This document shows positions 1 through 10,491 of a stretch of DNA of 64,000 nt, one piece after another; positions within the stretch are counted from its first letter, which is position 1, and every line of letters begins with the position of its first letter. Below the pieces are notes generated by a model. The model was given only the letters and a program-made list of their open reading frames with translations, was not told the origin of the DNA and did not search any database. The stretch covers positions 1,330,001-1,394,000 of the forward strand of contig NZ_CP118734.1 in the NCBI RefSeq assembly GCF_032594935.1. Reading direction: 5' to 3'. The DNA is from Streptococcus sp. 29892 (GTDB lineage Bacteria; Bacillota; Bacilli; Lactobacillales; Streptococcaceae). The position numbers and the translations under genes are program-made.

Positions 1-215
1 CAGAAACTTGATTGGCGAACGGTTCGTACGAATGCAGCTTTTTCCTCTCTTGATACCGTAGCAGACAACAAAAGACGATTGAGTTTGCTATCATGGATAA
101 TCGTAATCAATTCAGAAAGCTGGTCATACATTTCCCAAATTTCTGCATGATCACTGACTTTTTCAACAAATGATAGAGCGTATTTTTGCACAAGGGCATT
201 TTCTCTAGCGTTCAT
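1..215 (-). CDS. atpH: ATP synthase F1 delta subunit, 5' part only
   Basis: This is the N-terminal 71 codons of the delta subunit, which links the F1 head to the b-subunit stalk of the proton-translocating ATPase. The ATG at 213-215 directly follows the TAG stop of atpF (216-218) with no gap, so the two are translationally coupled. The visible protein begins [20 protein letters not shown] and continues as a helical, charged N-domain typical of the OSCP/delta family. The gene runs off the left edge of the window. Identity rests mainly on operon position plus the N-terminal pattern. Confidence 0.9.
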   Translation of the reverse strand, partial: MNARENALVQKYALSFVEKVSDHAEIWEMYDQLSELITIIHDSKLNRLLLSATVSREEKAAFVRTVRQSSF

Positions 216-722
216 CTACTTTTCTCCCAGCTTATCCAAATAACGATCAATCAAATTGCTGTGAGCTGCCTGGTCTAGGTCTTCTAAAATGATTTTACCT
301 GCCAAATCAACTGCCAACTCAGCCACTTGAATACGCAGGTTTTCCTGAGCTTCACATTTTTCAGCTTCGATTTCCATCTGCGCTTTTTGTTTCAAGCCTT
401 GGATTTCAACTTCTGCCTGTTCAAGAATACGTTTTTTCTCTAGTTTCGCTCGCTCAATAGCGTCTTGAATGATTTTTTGTCCTTCAACACGACCTTGAAC
501 CAATTCCTGTTCCCGTTGTTGAACCAGGTTTGAAGCAGCTCTTAATTTTTCATCTGCCGCATCAATATCATTGGCAATCTTATTGGCACGTTCTTCAAAA
601 ATACCTGTAATACGATCCCAAGCGAATACACGAATAAGGATTATCAATATCGCAAAAGAAGCCGTTACGAGAATAAAGTTTCCAAGAACAGTGCTAGATT
701 GCATTGCTAAAATTGTTGCCAT
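216..722 (-). CDS. atpF: ATP synthase Fo b subunit
   Basis: This is the peripheral stalk subunit that anchors F1 to the membrane a subunit. It has 168 residues. A single hydrophobic helix lies at about residues 12-32 and is followed by a long, highly charged, Ala/Glu/Lys/Gln-rich stretch that should form the right-handed coiled coil. The length is normal for streptococci. It sits 17 bases after atpB and abuts atpH, inside the atpE-B-F-H run, and is membrane-bound through its N-terminus. Confidence 0.97.
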   Translation of the reverse strand: MATILAMQSSTVLGNFILVTASFAILIILIRVFAWDRITGIFEERANKIANDIDAADEKLRAASNLVQQREQELVQGRVEGQKIIQDAIERAKLEKKRILEQAEVEIQGLKQKAQMEIEAEKCEAQENLRIQVAELAVDLAGKIILEDLDQAAHSNLIDRYLDKLGEK

Positions 723-739
723 ATTTTTCTTTCCCTTTC

Positions 740-1456
740 TTACTCACCATGACCGTGGATTTTTTTGTTCAAGTACATGGATACCAGCATGACAAATACA
801 TAGCCTTGCAAACATGAAATGAAGACAGAGAAGCCTGTCCAAACAATGTTTAGTGCAAATGCAACTGGATAAGCTACTGCACTTTGTTGTGATAGCTGTA
901 AAAGAAGTGAAACCAAAACCTCACCTGCGTAAATATTACCGTACAAGCGCAAGGCTAGTGAAGCAAGGTTGGTAATTTCTTCTAAAATGTTCATCGGAGT
1001 CATTGCCAAAGGAGTCACAAAATCTTTCAGATATTGCTTAACCCCTCTACGGCGAATACCTTCGACATGACAAAAAACAGTTGCAATGGCTGCTAGTCCA
1101 AAATCGTAGGCCATGTTGGCTGTCGGAGATGTCCACAAATTATGACCTTCCGCTGTTTCCAACTTGGTCATCAAACCCAAGTTATTTGCTACCAAAAGAA
1201 AGGTGAAGACTGTGAAGAAGAACAAGGCGTACCTTTTAGCATCTTCATCTCCAAGATTTCCCTTAGTGAAATTGATAGTCAATTCGTACACATACTCCAA
1301 AACATTCTGTTTACCTTTTGGCTTCAGTTCCATTCGGCGACTAGCCCAAAAAACAAGTAAGAAAATAACGGAAATGGTTATAATAGAAACCAATACCATG
1401 GTCAGATCAAAGGTTACGGGACCAAGGGTAAGGGTTGGACTTAAATGTTCTTCCAA
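740..1456 (-). CDS. atpB: ATP synthase Fo a subunit
   Basis: This is the integral membrane a subunit that forms the proton half-channels next to the c-ring. It has 238 residues and about five or six membrane helices. The conserved helix containing [12 protein letters not shown] carries the essential arginine that faces the c-ring carboxylate. Position after atpE and before atpF follows the streptococcal order c-a-b, which differs from the a-c-b order of E. coli and Bacillus. Confidence 0.97.
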   Translation of the reverse strand: MEEHLSPTLTLGPVTFDLTMVLVSIITISVIFLLVFWASRRMELKPKGKQNVLEYVYELTINFTKGNLGDEDAKRYALFFFTVFTFLLVANNLGLMTKLETAEGHNLWTSPTANMAYDFGLAAIATVFCHVEGIRRRGVKQYLKDFVTPLAMTPMNILEEITNLASLALRLYGNIYAGEVLVSLLLQLSQQSAVAYPVAFALNIVWTGFSVFISCLQGYVFVMLVSMYLNKKIHGHGE

Positions 1457-1492
1457 TGGAGGTTCCCCCCTTTTCTATTTCTCTATTTTCTA

Positions 1493-1693
1493 CTATTTCA
1501 AGACAAACATCATAGCCAAGGTTACGAAGAAAGTTCCCTCGATAAAGGCAACACCTAAGAATACACCAGCCATCAACTTGCTTTGCATTTCTGGTTGACG
1601 TGCAGTCGAACTAAGGTAAGAAGCGACCAATATACCCTCTCCAATACTAACACCAAGACAGGCCAAACCTAAAGCCAATGCGCCTAAATTCAT
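1493..1693 (-). CDS. atpE: ATP synthase Fo c subunit
   Basis: This is the 66-residue c-ring proteolipid, two membrane helices joined by the polar ARQPE loop (residues 31-35). Glu52 in FIEGTF of the second helix is the expected proton-binding carboxylate. Glu19 in the first helix (SIGEG) is also typical of streptococcal c subunits. It is the first gene of the operon, with an AAAGGAGAA ribosome site just upstream of its ATG and a strong promoter further up. Confidence 0.97.
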   Translation of the reverse strand: MNLGALALGLACLGVSIGEGILVASYLSSTARQPEMQSKLMAGVFLGVAFIEGTFFVTLAMMFVLK

Positions 1694-1727
1694 AACGAAT
1701 TCTCCTTTTAAAATTTAATACCATGTA

Positions 1728-1756
1728 AGGATACTCCTAAAACATCTATTTGTCAA
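1728..1756 (-). promoter_or_regulatory. promoter of the atp operon
   Basis: On the minus strand a perfect -35 TTGACA (1751-1756) is followed after 17 bases by -10 TATCCT (1728-1733), about 35 bases before the atpE start. There is no other gene between it and atpE, so this is the likely operon promoter. A weak cre-like string lies just upstream near 1770-1783 but has three mismatches to the consensus. Confidence 0.7.
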
Positions 1757-1799
1757 GAAAATACCTCCTTTGGAAGCGTTTAATTCGCTATTGAAATAG

Positions 1800-1828
1800 A
1801 AAAAGAAAAGACCTGCTGTCTTTTCTTC
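1800..1828 (-). terminator. rho-independent terminator of the ligA-dagK unit
   Basis: Inverted repeat 1803-1812 with 1818-1827 (AAGAAAAGAC / GTCTTTTCTT, five-base loop), followed on the minus strand by a short U run. It lies 5 bases past the dagK stop and upstream of the atp promoter. Confidence 0.75.
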
Positions 1829-1832
1829 CTAT

Positions 1833-2873
1833 TTATATAGCAGAATGGATATGACTACTTTCTTCAATGAAACGTTTGGCCATATTTTCTCGATCGACCT
1901 GCTCCGTATCCAAAGTGATAGCCTCATCAGAAACCAGGTCCGTATCCGCAAAAAATTCAATATGATTTTGAAGATTGTACAATTCAACTGGCGCATCTCC
2001 ACCAAACTCTCCATCAAGATTGAGAAGAAGGCGGCTGTCGGAACTAAGGTTTTCGATAGATAAAGACCTTGTCTTGATATACTCAATTAAATCACTCTCA
2101 ATATGCTTCCCACCGTCCAAGACCTGCCCAATTAACTGAAGAATTTCAAACAAGTTTCCAGTCTTGACCATTATCAAGGTGAAATTCCCATCATCCAATT
2201 TAGCATCTGGAACAATTTGCTCAAAACCACCAATGGAATTAGTCAAGGCGACGAAAATCATCGAAACAGAGCCTTCAAATACTCCCCCATCGTGCGTCAC
2301 TCGTACAGGTGTAAATTGGACTTGTGGCAAAAGCTCCGCCCCCTTGACCACATAAGCCAAATAGCCAAACATGGTTTTGAGCTGACTTGGCACACTGTAG
2401 GTCAATTCTGTCAGAGTTCCTGCGGCAGCGATGTTAATGAAGTAATGTTCTTGATAAAATCCATTTTTTTCATTCTTTGCCAAGCCAATATCCATCAAAA
2501 TCGTCTGGTTTTTCCCAATCAGCTTGGCTGCTTCAATCGGGTTGCCACGAGGGACCTTAAGAGCACGCGCATAGTCATTGGTCGTTCCTGTTGGAATAAT
2601 AGCCATCTTTGGTCTATTTTCAAGGGGAGCAATTCCGTTGACCACTTCATTGATGGTGCCATCTCCTCCTGCTGCGATGACTAGGTCAAAGCCCGCCTCT
2701 GCTGCTCTTTTCGCCTCATTTTTTGCTGAATCTTTTGTGGCCGTTGTCTGAAAAGCAGAGGTTTCATAACCGAAACCTTCTAAAATTTCTAGTACGTCTA
2801 CCACATTTTTTTTCATGATTTCCTGACCTGAGGTAGGGTTGTAAATCAATCTTGCTCGCTTGCGTTCTTCCAT
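1833..2873 (-). CDS. dagK: diacylglycerol/lipid kinase (DagK/YegS/BmrU family)
   Basis: This is a soluble or peripheral lipid kinase of 346 residues. It has the family's N-terminal RLIYNPTSG and the nucleotide-binding GGDGTINEVVNG near residue 70. Soluble DagK enzymes of Gram-positives phosphorylate diacylglycerol released during lipoteichoic acid synthesis so that it returns to phospholipid. The C-terminal extension (after about residue 300) is acidic and slightly longer than in Bacillus DgkB. The start lies 10 bases after ligA, so the two are cotranscribed. The exact lipid substrate is inferred from the family. Confidence 0.85.
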   Translation of the reverse strand: MEERKRARLIYNPTSGQEIMKKNVVDVLEILEGFGYETSAFQTTATKDSAKNEAKRAAEAGFDLVIAAGGDGTINEVVNGIAPLENRPKMAIIPTGTTNDYARALKVPRGNPIEAAKLIGKNQTILMDIGLAKNEKNGFYQEHYFINIAAAGTLTELTYSVPSQLKTMFGYLAYVVKGAELLPQVQFTPVRVTHDGGVFEGSVSMIFVALTNSIGGFEQIVPDAKLDDGNFTLIMVKTGNLFEILQLIGQVLDGGKHIESDLIEYIKTRSLSIENLSSDSRLLLNLDGEFGGDAPVELYNLQNHIEFFADTDLVSDEAITLDTEQVDRENMAKRFIEESSHIHSAI

Positions 2874-2883
2874 ATCCTATACC

Positions 2884-4893
<2,010 letters not shown>

Positions 4894-4968
4894 TTAGGTT
4901 AGGAAATTTTAAATACATTTGAGCAAAAAAAGGGTATAATAGATATATAATATTTTCGGAGGTGCCCT

Positions 4969-5106
4969 ATGGCTGTAACATTTAAAAGACAAGATGATTT
5001 GGAAAAAATGCTAGAAGAATTTGCATCCTTTGACAAACTCGAAGAAGTTGAGTTTCCAGACCCAACAAGCACTGAAAAAAACAAGCAGAAAGTTGACGAT
5101 AAGTAA
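4969..5106 (+). CDS. 45-residue conserved streptococcal protein (SPJ_0845-like)
   Basis: A short open frame starting with ATG after a good GGAGG site (4959-4963) and preceded by a TATAAT at 4935-4940. It encodes a strongly charged protein beginning MAVTFKRQDDLEKMLEEFA, with no membrane segment and no cysteine. It ends two bases before the ATG of the permease, so the two are probably translationally coupled. It resembles the small family NCBI calls SPJ_0845, from memory. Function is unknown; the location suggests a helper of, or a leader to, the permease operon. Confidence 0.75.
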   Translation: MAVTFKRQDDLEKMLEEFASFDKLEEVEFPDPTSTEKNKQKVDDK

Positions 5107-5108
5107 GG

Positions 5109-6014
5109 ATGTTTGGATTTGAGCAACTGCCCTCTTCTGTTTTACAGGCGGGGGCTATTTTCCTGTCAATTATCATTGAAGCCCTGCCCTTTGTTCTGAT
5201 AGGTGCAATTATTTCTGGTTTCATTGAGGTCTTTATCACACCTGAAAAGGTAGTCAGATTTCTACCTAAGAATACCTTTCTGGCCATCCTCTTCGGGACC
5301 TTTCTAGGCTTTGTTTTCCCTTCTTGCGAATGTGGGATAGTCCCTATTGTGAATAGGCTCTTAGAAAAAAAGGTGCCTAGCTATACTGCTATTCCATTTC
5401 TAGTGACTGCCCCCCTTATCAATCCCATCGTTCTTTTTGCAACCTACACTGCGTTTGGAAATTCTTGGCTTCTGGCCGCCTATCGTGTTCTAGGATCTAT
5501 CTTGGTCGCAATCGTCCTTGGTCTGGTCCTTGGCTTTTTGGTCAAAGAACCGATTAAAAACCAACAGACTGCCTGCCAACCGACCCATGATTTTTCAGAT
5601 AAAACCAACTGGCAAAAAGTCGGACTAGCTTTTATTCATGCCATTGATGAATTTTTCGATACCGGTCGATACTTGGTCTTTGGTTGCCTCTTTGCTAGTT
5701 TAGTACAGGTCTATGTTCCAACAGCTATCTTGACTTCGATTGCTCACAGCCCTCTATCAGCTATCTTGCTCATGATGGGACTTGCCTTTCTGCTCTCCCT
5801 TTGTTCTGAAGCAGATGCCTTTATCGGTGCATCCTTTCTATCCAGCTTTGGTCTAGCACCCGTCATGGCCTTCCTTGTCATTGGACCAATGGTAGATGTC
5901 AAAAATCTACTCATGATAAAGCGTTATTTCACAGGTAAATTTATTCTGAGCTTCGTTACTATTACTTTCCTGGTTATCCTTGGCTACTGCATCATTCTAG
6001 GAGGGCTTGTATGA
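5109..6014 (+). CDS. ArsP/UPF0718-type permease
   Basis: A 301-residue integral membrane protein with about eight helices, of the predicted permease family PF03773 (ArsP_1/YraQ). Cysteine-bearing motifs lie in membrane helices: FPSCECGIVP near residue 75 and SLCSEADAF near residue 230, with two PLINPI-like and GPMVD stretches matching the family. Some members export trivalent organoarsenicals; most have no proven substrate. Its stop overlaps the next gene by four bases (ATGA), and family pairs of this kind are widespread in Firmicutes, so they likely form one system. Confidence 0.8.
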   Translation: MFGFEQLPSSVLQAGAIFLSIIIEALPFVLIGAIISGFIEVFITPEKVVRFLPKNTFLAILFGTFLGFVFPSCECGIVPIVNRLLEKKVPSYTAIPFLVTAPLINPIVLFATYTAFGNSWLLAAYRVLGSILVAIVLGLVLGFLVKEPIKNQQTACQPTHDFSDKTNWQKVGLAFIHAIDEFFDTGRYLVFGCLFASLVQVYVPTAILTSIAHSPLSAILLMMGLAFLLSLCSEADAFIGASFLSSFGLAPVMAFLVIGPMVDVKNLLMIKRYFTGKFILSFVTITFLVILGYCIILGGLV

Positions 6015-6826
6015 TTCGATTTTTAATTCTCGCAGCTTATTTTGAAATGACTATGTACCTATATGTATCAGGCAAACTAGACCAGTATATCAATCTGCAC
6101 TACACCTATCTGGCCTATCTGTCTATGATACTTTCCTTTATCCTAGCCATGGTTCAACTCTATGTCTGGGTAAAAAACATTGAAACACATAGTCATTTGA
6201 CAAAAAAATCAGCCAAATTTGCTAGTGTGTTTCTCCTAATCCTCCCACTTACAGTTGCCTGGCTCTTTCCAACAGTTAGTTTAGATGCTACTTCTGTGGC
6301 GGCTAAAGGCTATCATTTCCCCCTAGCTGCTGAAAATGACACAGCTACTCAGGCTCAGGAGGGGACCAGCGTCCAATACCTCAAGCCTGATACATCCATC
6401 TATTTTACAAAGTCAATTTACCAATCTGAGATGCGCGCAATAGCAGACCACTATTTAGCTCAAGATGAAATAGAGGTGACAAGTGATAATTACATGGAGG
6501 TCATGGAGGCCATCTATGACTATCCAAATGAATTTGCCGGTAAAACAATTGAAATGGTCGGTTTCGTTTATAATGACCCAGACAAGACTGACCAGCAATT
6601 TCTCTTCCGTTTTGGTATTATTCATTGTATCGCCGATTCTGGTGTCTACGGTCTACTCTCTACAGGAGCTTCACAGACTTTTCCTGACAATAGCTGGGTC
6701 AAGGCCAGCGGAAAAATTAAGATTGCTTACCATCATTCCTTAAAACAAAGCCTACCAACACTGGAATTAGAGCAAATAGAAGAAATCCAGCAACCTGAAA
6801 ATCCCTACGTTTATCGAGTATTTTAG
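6011..6826 (+). CDS. TIGR03943/DUF1980 family membrane protein
   Basis: A 271-residue protein with about three N-terminal membrane helices (residues 1-20, 30-55, 70-90) and an external C-terminal domain. That domain contains MVGFVYNDPD and FRFGIIHCIADSGVYG, the signature of the TIGR03943 family that accompanies ArsP-type permeases. The single cysteine in the HCIAD motif may bind a thiophilic ion, which is inference. It overlaps the permease gene by four bases and is the last gene before zwf, which has its own promoter. Confidence 0.8.
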   Translation: MIRFLILAAYFEMTMYLYVSGKLDQYINLHYTYLAYLSMILSFILAMVQLYVWVKNIETHSHLTKKSAKFASVFLLILPLTVAWLFPTVSLDATSVAAKGYHFPLAAENDTATQAQEGTSVQYLKPDTSIYFTKSIYQSEMRAIADHYLAQDEIEVTSDNYMEVMEAIYDYPNEFAGKTIEMVGFVYNDPDKTDQQFLFRFGIIHCIADSGVYGLLSTGASQTFPDNSWVKASGKIKIAYHHSLKQSLPTLELEQIEEIQQPENPYVYRVF

Positions 6827-6843
6827 AAAAATGAAGTCATAAA

Positions 6844-6872
6844 GTGAATTTTCTGACAATTTATGCTATAAT
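6844..6872 (+). promoter_or_regulatory. zwf promoter with CodY-type box
   Basis: An extended -10 TGCTATAAT (TATAAT 6867-6872) with a weak -35 at 6844-6849. Bases 6847-6861 read AATTTTCTGACAATT, which matches 14 of 15 positions of the CodY consensus AATTTTCWGAAAATT and covers the -35 and spacer, where a bound repressor would block RNA polymerase. Confidence 0.65.
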
Positions 6873-6905
6873 GAGATTTATACTCAATAGAATAGGAAAG
6901 AATTT

Positions 6906-8393
6906 ATGTCATCACATGTATTGTTTACCATTTTTGGTGCTAGTGGCGACTTAGCCAAACGCAAGCTCTATCCATCACTTTTCCGTCTGTACAAGGCGGG
7001 ACATATCAAAGAAAACTTTGCTGTTATTGGAACAGCCCGCAGACCCTGGACCAAGGAATTTTTTGAGCAAACCGTCATTGAATCACTAGGAGATTTGCCC
7101 GACACGCCACGTCAGGCTCATGAATTTGCAAGTCATTTCTACTACCAAAGCCATGATGTCAATGATACGGAGCATTATGTAGCTCTTCGAAAATTACAAG
7201 ATGACTTGTGTGAAAAGTACGATACCCAACACAACAAGGTCTTCTTCTTATCCATGGCACCTGAATTCTTCGGAACCATTGCCAAACACCTCAAGTCTGA
7301 GAAGATCGTTGACGGACAAGGTTTTGAGCGTTTGATTATCGAAAAACCATTCGGAACAAGCCTTGCAACTGCAAGCAAACTCAATGAGGAATTGGCGGCT
7401 GCCTTCGAGGAAGACCAAATCTACCGTATCGACCATTATCTTGGTAAGGAAATGGTGCAAAACATCTTCGCTGTCCGCTTTGCCAATATTATATTTGAAC
7501 ATATCTGGAACCGCGATTACATTGACAATGTCCAAATCACTTTCGCTGAGGCGATTGGGGTTGAGGACCGTGGTGGCTACTACGATAACTCTGGTGCTTT
7601 AAAAGATATGGTTCAAAACCATGCTCTTCAAGTCCTCTCTCTCTTGGCAATGGATAAGCCTGCCAGCTTCAAAGAGGAAGATGTCCGTGCGGAGAAGATC
7701 AAGGTCTTCCAACACCTTCGTCAGCCTTCTGACGAAGATCTCAAACGCAACTTCATCCGTGGCCAATACGCTGCAGGTTCCATCGACGGAAAAGACTACG
7801 TTAGCTACTTGGACGAACCAAATATTGCAGAAGGTTCTCAGACGGAAACCTTCGCAGGAGGTGTCTTCTTCGTCGACACCGACCGCTTCCGTGATGTTCC
7901 CTTCTTCTTCCGTACAGGTAAACGCCTGACAGAAAAAGGTACGCGCGTGACCATCACTTTCAAACATGCGGAAGATATTTTTGGTCAGCCTTCTGAAGCC
8001 AACGTATTGACCATCTTCATCCAGCCAACCGAAGGCTTTATGCTCTCTATCAATGGTAAGGAAGTTGGTTCCCACTTCGCTCTTACTCCTGCCAAACTCA
8101 ACTTCCGCCACAATGCAACGGCACTTGGAAATTCACCAGAAGCCTACGAGAAACTATTTTTCGATGTGCTAAATGGTGATTCTACCAACTTTAGCCATTG
8201 GGAAGAAGTTAAGGCAAGCTGGAGCTTGATTGACCGCATTGTTGATTTGTGGGCAAGCAACCAAGTCCCACTCCACACCTATCCAGCTGGAAGCATGGGA
8301 CCACAAGCAGCCTTTGATTTGCTAGAAAGCTACGGTTGTAAGTGGGTATGGACGCCAGATGTATGGTATCGTGAACGTGGCTTATTGAAATAA
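6906..8393 (+). CDS. zwf: glucose-6-phosphate 1-dehydrogenase
   Basis: Cytosolic enzyme that oxidises glucose-6-phosphate to 6-phosphogluconolactone with NADP+, the entry to the oxidative pentose phosphate path. It is 495 residues long, as usual. The coenzyme fingerprint FGASGDLAKRKLYPSL is at the N-terminus and the active-site RIDHYLGKEMVQN lies near residue 174. It is monocistronic, with its own promoter and a terminator right after the stop. A CodY-like box in the promoter suggests nutritional control. Confidence 0.97.
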   Translation: MSSHVLFTIFGASGDLAKRKLYPSLFRLYKAGHIKENFAVIGTARRPWTKEFFEQTVIESLGDLPDTPRQAHEFASHFYYQSHDVNDTEHYVALRKLQDDLCEKYDTQHNKVFFLSMAPEFFGTIAKHLKSEKIVDGQGFERLIIEKPFGTSLATASKLNEELAAAFEEDQIYRIDHYLGKEMVQNIFAVRFANIIFEHIWNRDYIDNVQITFAEAIGVEDRGGYYDNSGALKDMVQNHALQVLSLLAMDKPASFKEEDVRAEKIKVFQHLRQPSDEDLKRNFIRGQYAAGSIDGKDYVSYLDEPNIAEGSQTETFAGGVFFVDTDRFRDVPFFFRTGKRLTEKGTRVTITFKHAEDIFGQPSEANVLTIFIQPTEGFMLSINGKEVGSHFALTPAKLNFRHNATALGNSPEAYEKLFFDVLNGDSTNFSHWEEVKASWSLIDRIVDLWASNQVPLHTYPAGSMGPQAAFDLLESYGCKWVWTPDVWYRERGLLK

Positions 8394-8398
8394 GATAG

Positions 8399-8424
8399 AA
8401 AAACTGGAGCAATCCAGTTTTTTT
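8399..8424 (+). terminator. zwf terminator
   Basis: Perfect 10-base inverted repeat (8399-8408 with 8413-8422) with a four-base loop and a T run, five bases after the zwf stop. The next gene begins 12 bases later, so read-through may supply some of its mRNA. Confidence 0.85.
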
Positions 8425-8435
8425 CGGAGATATTT

Positions 8436-9110
8436 ATGACTGAATTAAACAACATTCTCACCCAACTTGAAGCAGCCAGCCATGCTGGCACCCTCAAGCG
8501 CTATGAAAAAATTGGCGAAACCAAGCCCTATTATGGCGTTCCAATGGGAGCTATTTCTGGTATTGCCAAGTCCTATAAAAATCGACTGGACTTGTTTGCC
8601 CCACTCTGGCAAACAGGTATCCTAGAAGCACAATACCTGGCTATTCAACTGGCTAAGACTAAGCCCAACCAACTGCCCCTAGAGGATTTAGAAAACTGCT
8701 TCGATGAAGAGGTTTCTGTCAATGTCTTAGACAAACTAGCTTCTATCATTCTCAGCAAACGAAAAGACAGTAGGGATTGGGAAGAAATCTTACTTGCCAA
8801 AGACGAGGCCATCTTTAACAGACTTGGCTGGTTCCTCCGTGCCAAATACTTTGCTGGCAAATCCGCTTCAAATCAAGAAATTGAAGAAACTCTAGACCAA
8901 ATTCGCCAGCATTTACAAACCGCAGACCCGCAGGTTCAATGGACCATGAACCAATGCTTGGTAGAGATTGCAGTTGCCTATCCTGACTATCTGGAGCAAG
9001 GTCTTGCAATCGGTCAGGAACTCGCTGTCTATTCCGATATGAAGGTTCCAAAAGGCTGTACTTCTGCCTACGCACCCGACTGGATTGAGGCATTGTTGAG
9101 GAGGAAATAA
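8436..9110 (+). CDS. AlkD-like DNA alkylation repair protein
   Basis: A 224-residue, all-helical protein matching the AlkD/AlkC HEAT-repeat family of DNA glycosylases, which remove 3- and 7-alkylated purines. Seen features are the YYGVPMGAISGIAKSY start of the first repeats, the ELAKTK-like helix (AIQLAKTKPN) and repeated W/E/R-containing helices through the C-terminus. The end, APDWIEALLRR, is typical. It has a GGAGAT site before the ATG and is one base from the next gene, so the two are coupled. Confidence 0.7.
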   Translation: MTELNNILTQLEAASHAGTLKRYEKIGETKPYYGVPMGAISGIAKSYKNRLDLFAPLWQTGILEAQYLAIQLAKTKPNQLPLEDLENCFDEEVSVNVLDKLASIILSKRKDSRDWEEILLAKDEAIFNRLGWFLRAKYFAGKSASNQEIEETLDQIRQHLQTADPQVQWTMNQCLVEIAVAYPDYLEQGLAIGQELAVYSDMKVPKGCTSAYAPDWIEALLRRK

Positions 9111-9111
9111 G

Positions 9112-9663
9112 ATGCAACATAAAGGAACTCAGGTATTAGAAACCCAACGCCTAGTCTTACGCCCTTTTCAAGCAAGCGATGTTGAACAAGTCTTCCAAAA
9201 CTGGACTTCAGATGAAAATGTTACCACCTATCTGACCTGGCCAACTCATCAGACACTACAAGATACTGAAGACTATGTCCAGTTCTGTCTTCAATCCTAT
9301 TCACAAGAAAAAGCGTACAGGTGGGTAATCGAGCTCAAAGAAAATCACCAACCCATTGGAGATATTTCCGTCGTCAGTCTAGATGAACGGGTACAGGCTG
9401 CTGAATTGGGCTGGGTCTTAGGCAGTAAATGGTGGGGACAAAATTATATGCCAGAAGCCCTTGAAGCAGTCACTCACTTTCTGCTGGAAGAAGTTGGTTG
9501 TTTACGGATTACGGCTGTTCACGATAGTGAAAATCGTCCTTCTGGTCGTGTCATGGAAAAAGTCGGCATGACCTACGAAGGAACTCTCCGACAAGCCGCT
9601 CGAAACAATCGTGGCATTGTGGATATTGCAGTTTACTCCCTACTGCATACAGATAGCAAATAA
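9112..9663 (+). CDS. GNAT family N-acetyltransferase (RimJ/RimL type)
   Basis: 183 residues with the RimJ/L-type opening LETQRLVLRPFQASD, the acetyl-CoA region ELGWVLGSKWWGQNYMPEA, and the late motif ENRPSGRVMEKVGM. The family acetylates amino groups of ribosomal proteins, peptides or small molecules; the substrate cannot be read from the sequence. The ATG follows the previous stop by one base with an AGGAGGAAA site inside that gene's end. Confidence 0.85.
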   Translation: MQHKGTQVLETQRLVLRPFQASDVEQVFQNWTSDENVTTYLTWPTHQTLQDTEDYVQFCLQSYSQEKAYRWVIELKENHQPIGDISVVSLDERVQAAELGWVLGSKWWGQNYMPEALEAVTHFLLEEVGCLRITAVHDSENRPSGRVMEKVGMTYEGTLRQAARNNRGIVDIAVYSLLHTDSK

Positions 9664-9797
9664 GCTGAGCTCAAGTCCTTTGTTCCTTTTCAATATTCGT
9701 GTTACCATCTCAGGGCAATTGTTGAATTATTAATGGAATCTTTTTCCTTCCTATAAAGTTTTTCCAACTTTCCCATATCATTTTCCCTCTATAAAGC

Positions 9798-9831
9798 AAA
9801 AAAGAGAGAACCTATCGTTCTCTCTTTTTTT
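9798..9831. terminator. bidirectional terminator between the GNAT gene and rplT
   Basis: Perfect 14-base inverted repeat 9798-9811 with 9817-9830 and a five-base loop. The stem begins with an A run and ends with a T run, so it can stop transcripts from both strands. The preceding 9664-9797 stretch is AT-rich and shows no gene. Confidence 0.9.
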
Positions 9832-9850
9832 AAAGCAATCTATAGAAGAC

Positions 9851-10210
9851 TTACTTAGCAAGTTTTGCTTTTGCTGCGTCAGCAAGAGCTGTGAATGCTG
9901 CTGCATCGTTCACTGCCAAGTCAGCAAGCATTTTACGGTTTACTTCGATTTCAGCCAATTTCAAACCGTGCATCAATTGTGAGTATGACAAACCGTTCAT
10001 GCGAGCAGCCGCGTTGATACGAGTGATCCACAATTTACGGAAATCACGTTTTTTCTGACGGCGATCACGGTATGCATAGTAGTAAGAGTTCATTACTTGT
10101 TCTTTCGCTGTGCGGAACAAGAGATGTTTAGCTCCGTAGTAACCTTTAGCTAATTTTAAAATACGTTTACGGCGTTTACGAGAAACAACGCCACCTTTAA
10201 CACGTGCCAT
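9851..10210 (-). CDS. rplT: 50S ribosomal protein L20
   Basis: L20 binds 23S rRNA early in large-subunit assembly. The 119-residue, very basic protein begins [20 protein letters not shown], a textbook L20 N-terminus. It ends the infC-rpmI-rplT operon. In Firmicutes L20 represses its own operon by binding the leader RNA, and a matching leader is present at 11035-11175. Confidence 0.98.
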   Translation of the reverse strand: MARVKGGVVSRKRRKRILKLAKGYYGAKHLLFRTAKEQVMNSYYYAYRDRRQKKRDFRKLWITRINAAARMNGLSYSQLMHGLKLAEIEVNRKMLADLAVNDAAAFTALADAAKAKLAK

Positions 10211-10263
10211 TTAATTTTCCTCCAAATAATTCAAAAAAGTAATTGTGCAATACTGATGCGAGA

Positions 10264-10464
10264 TTAGCGCATTTGTGTAAGCATTGACTTGATACGCTTA
10301 AAGTCACCAGCATGTACCATACCTGCTTTACGAAGGTGACGACGTTGTTTTTTAGTTTTACCGTGGAAACGGTGTGAAGTATAAGCGCGGAAGCGTTTCA
10401 ATCCACCAGAACCTGTACGTTTAAAACGTTTAGCTGATGCGCGGTGAGTTTTTTGTTTTGGCAT
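10264..10464 (-). CDS. rpmI: 50S ribosomal protein L35
   Basis: A small basic large-subunit protein of 66 residues beginning [20 protein letters not shown], the standard L35 pattern. It lies 27 bases after infC and 53 bases before rplT in the conserved translation operon and carries an AAAGGAG site before the ATG. Confidence 0.98.
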   Translation of the reverse strand: MPKQKTHRASAKRFKRTGSGGLKRFRAYTSHRFHGKTKKQRRHLRKAGMVHAGDFKRIKSMLTQMR

Positions 10465-10491
10465 TTTAATTCTCCTTTTAGCGTAAAAAGC

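Noticed and set aside
1696..1775. A short leader ORF starting at a TTG after an AGGAGG-like string upstream of atpE
   Set aside because: The TTG is part of the -35 of the atp promoter, so it would not be transcribed.
1770..1783. A cre-like (CcpA) site upstream of the atp promoter
   Set aside because: Three mismatches to the 14-base consensus; too weak.
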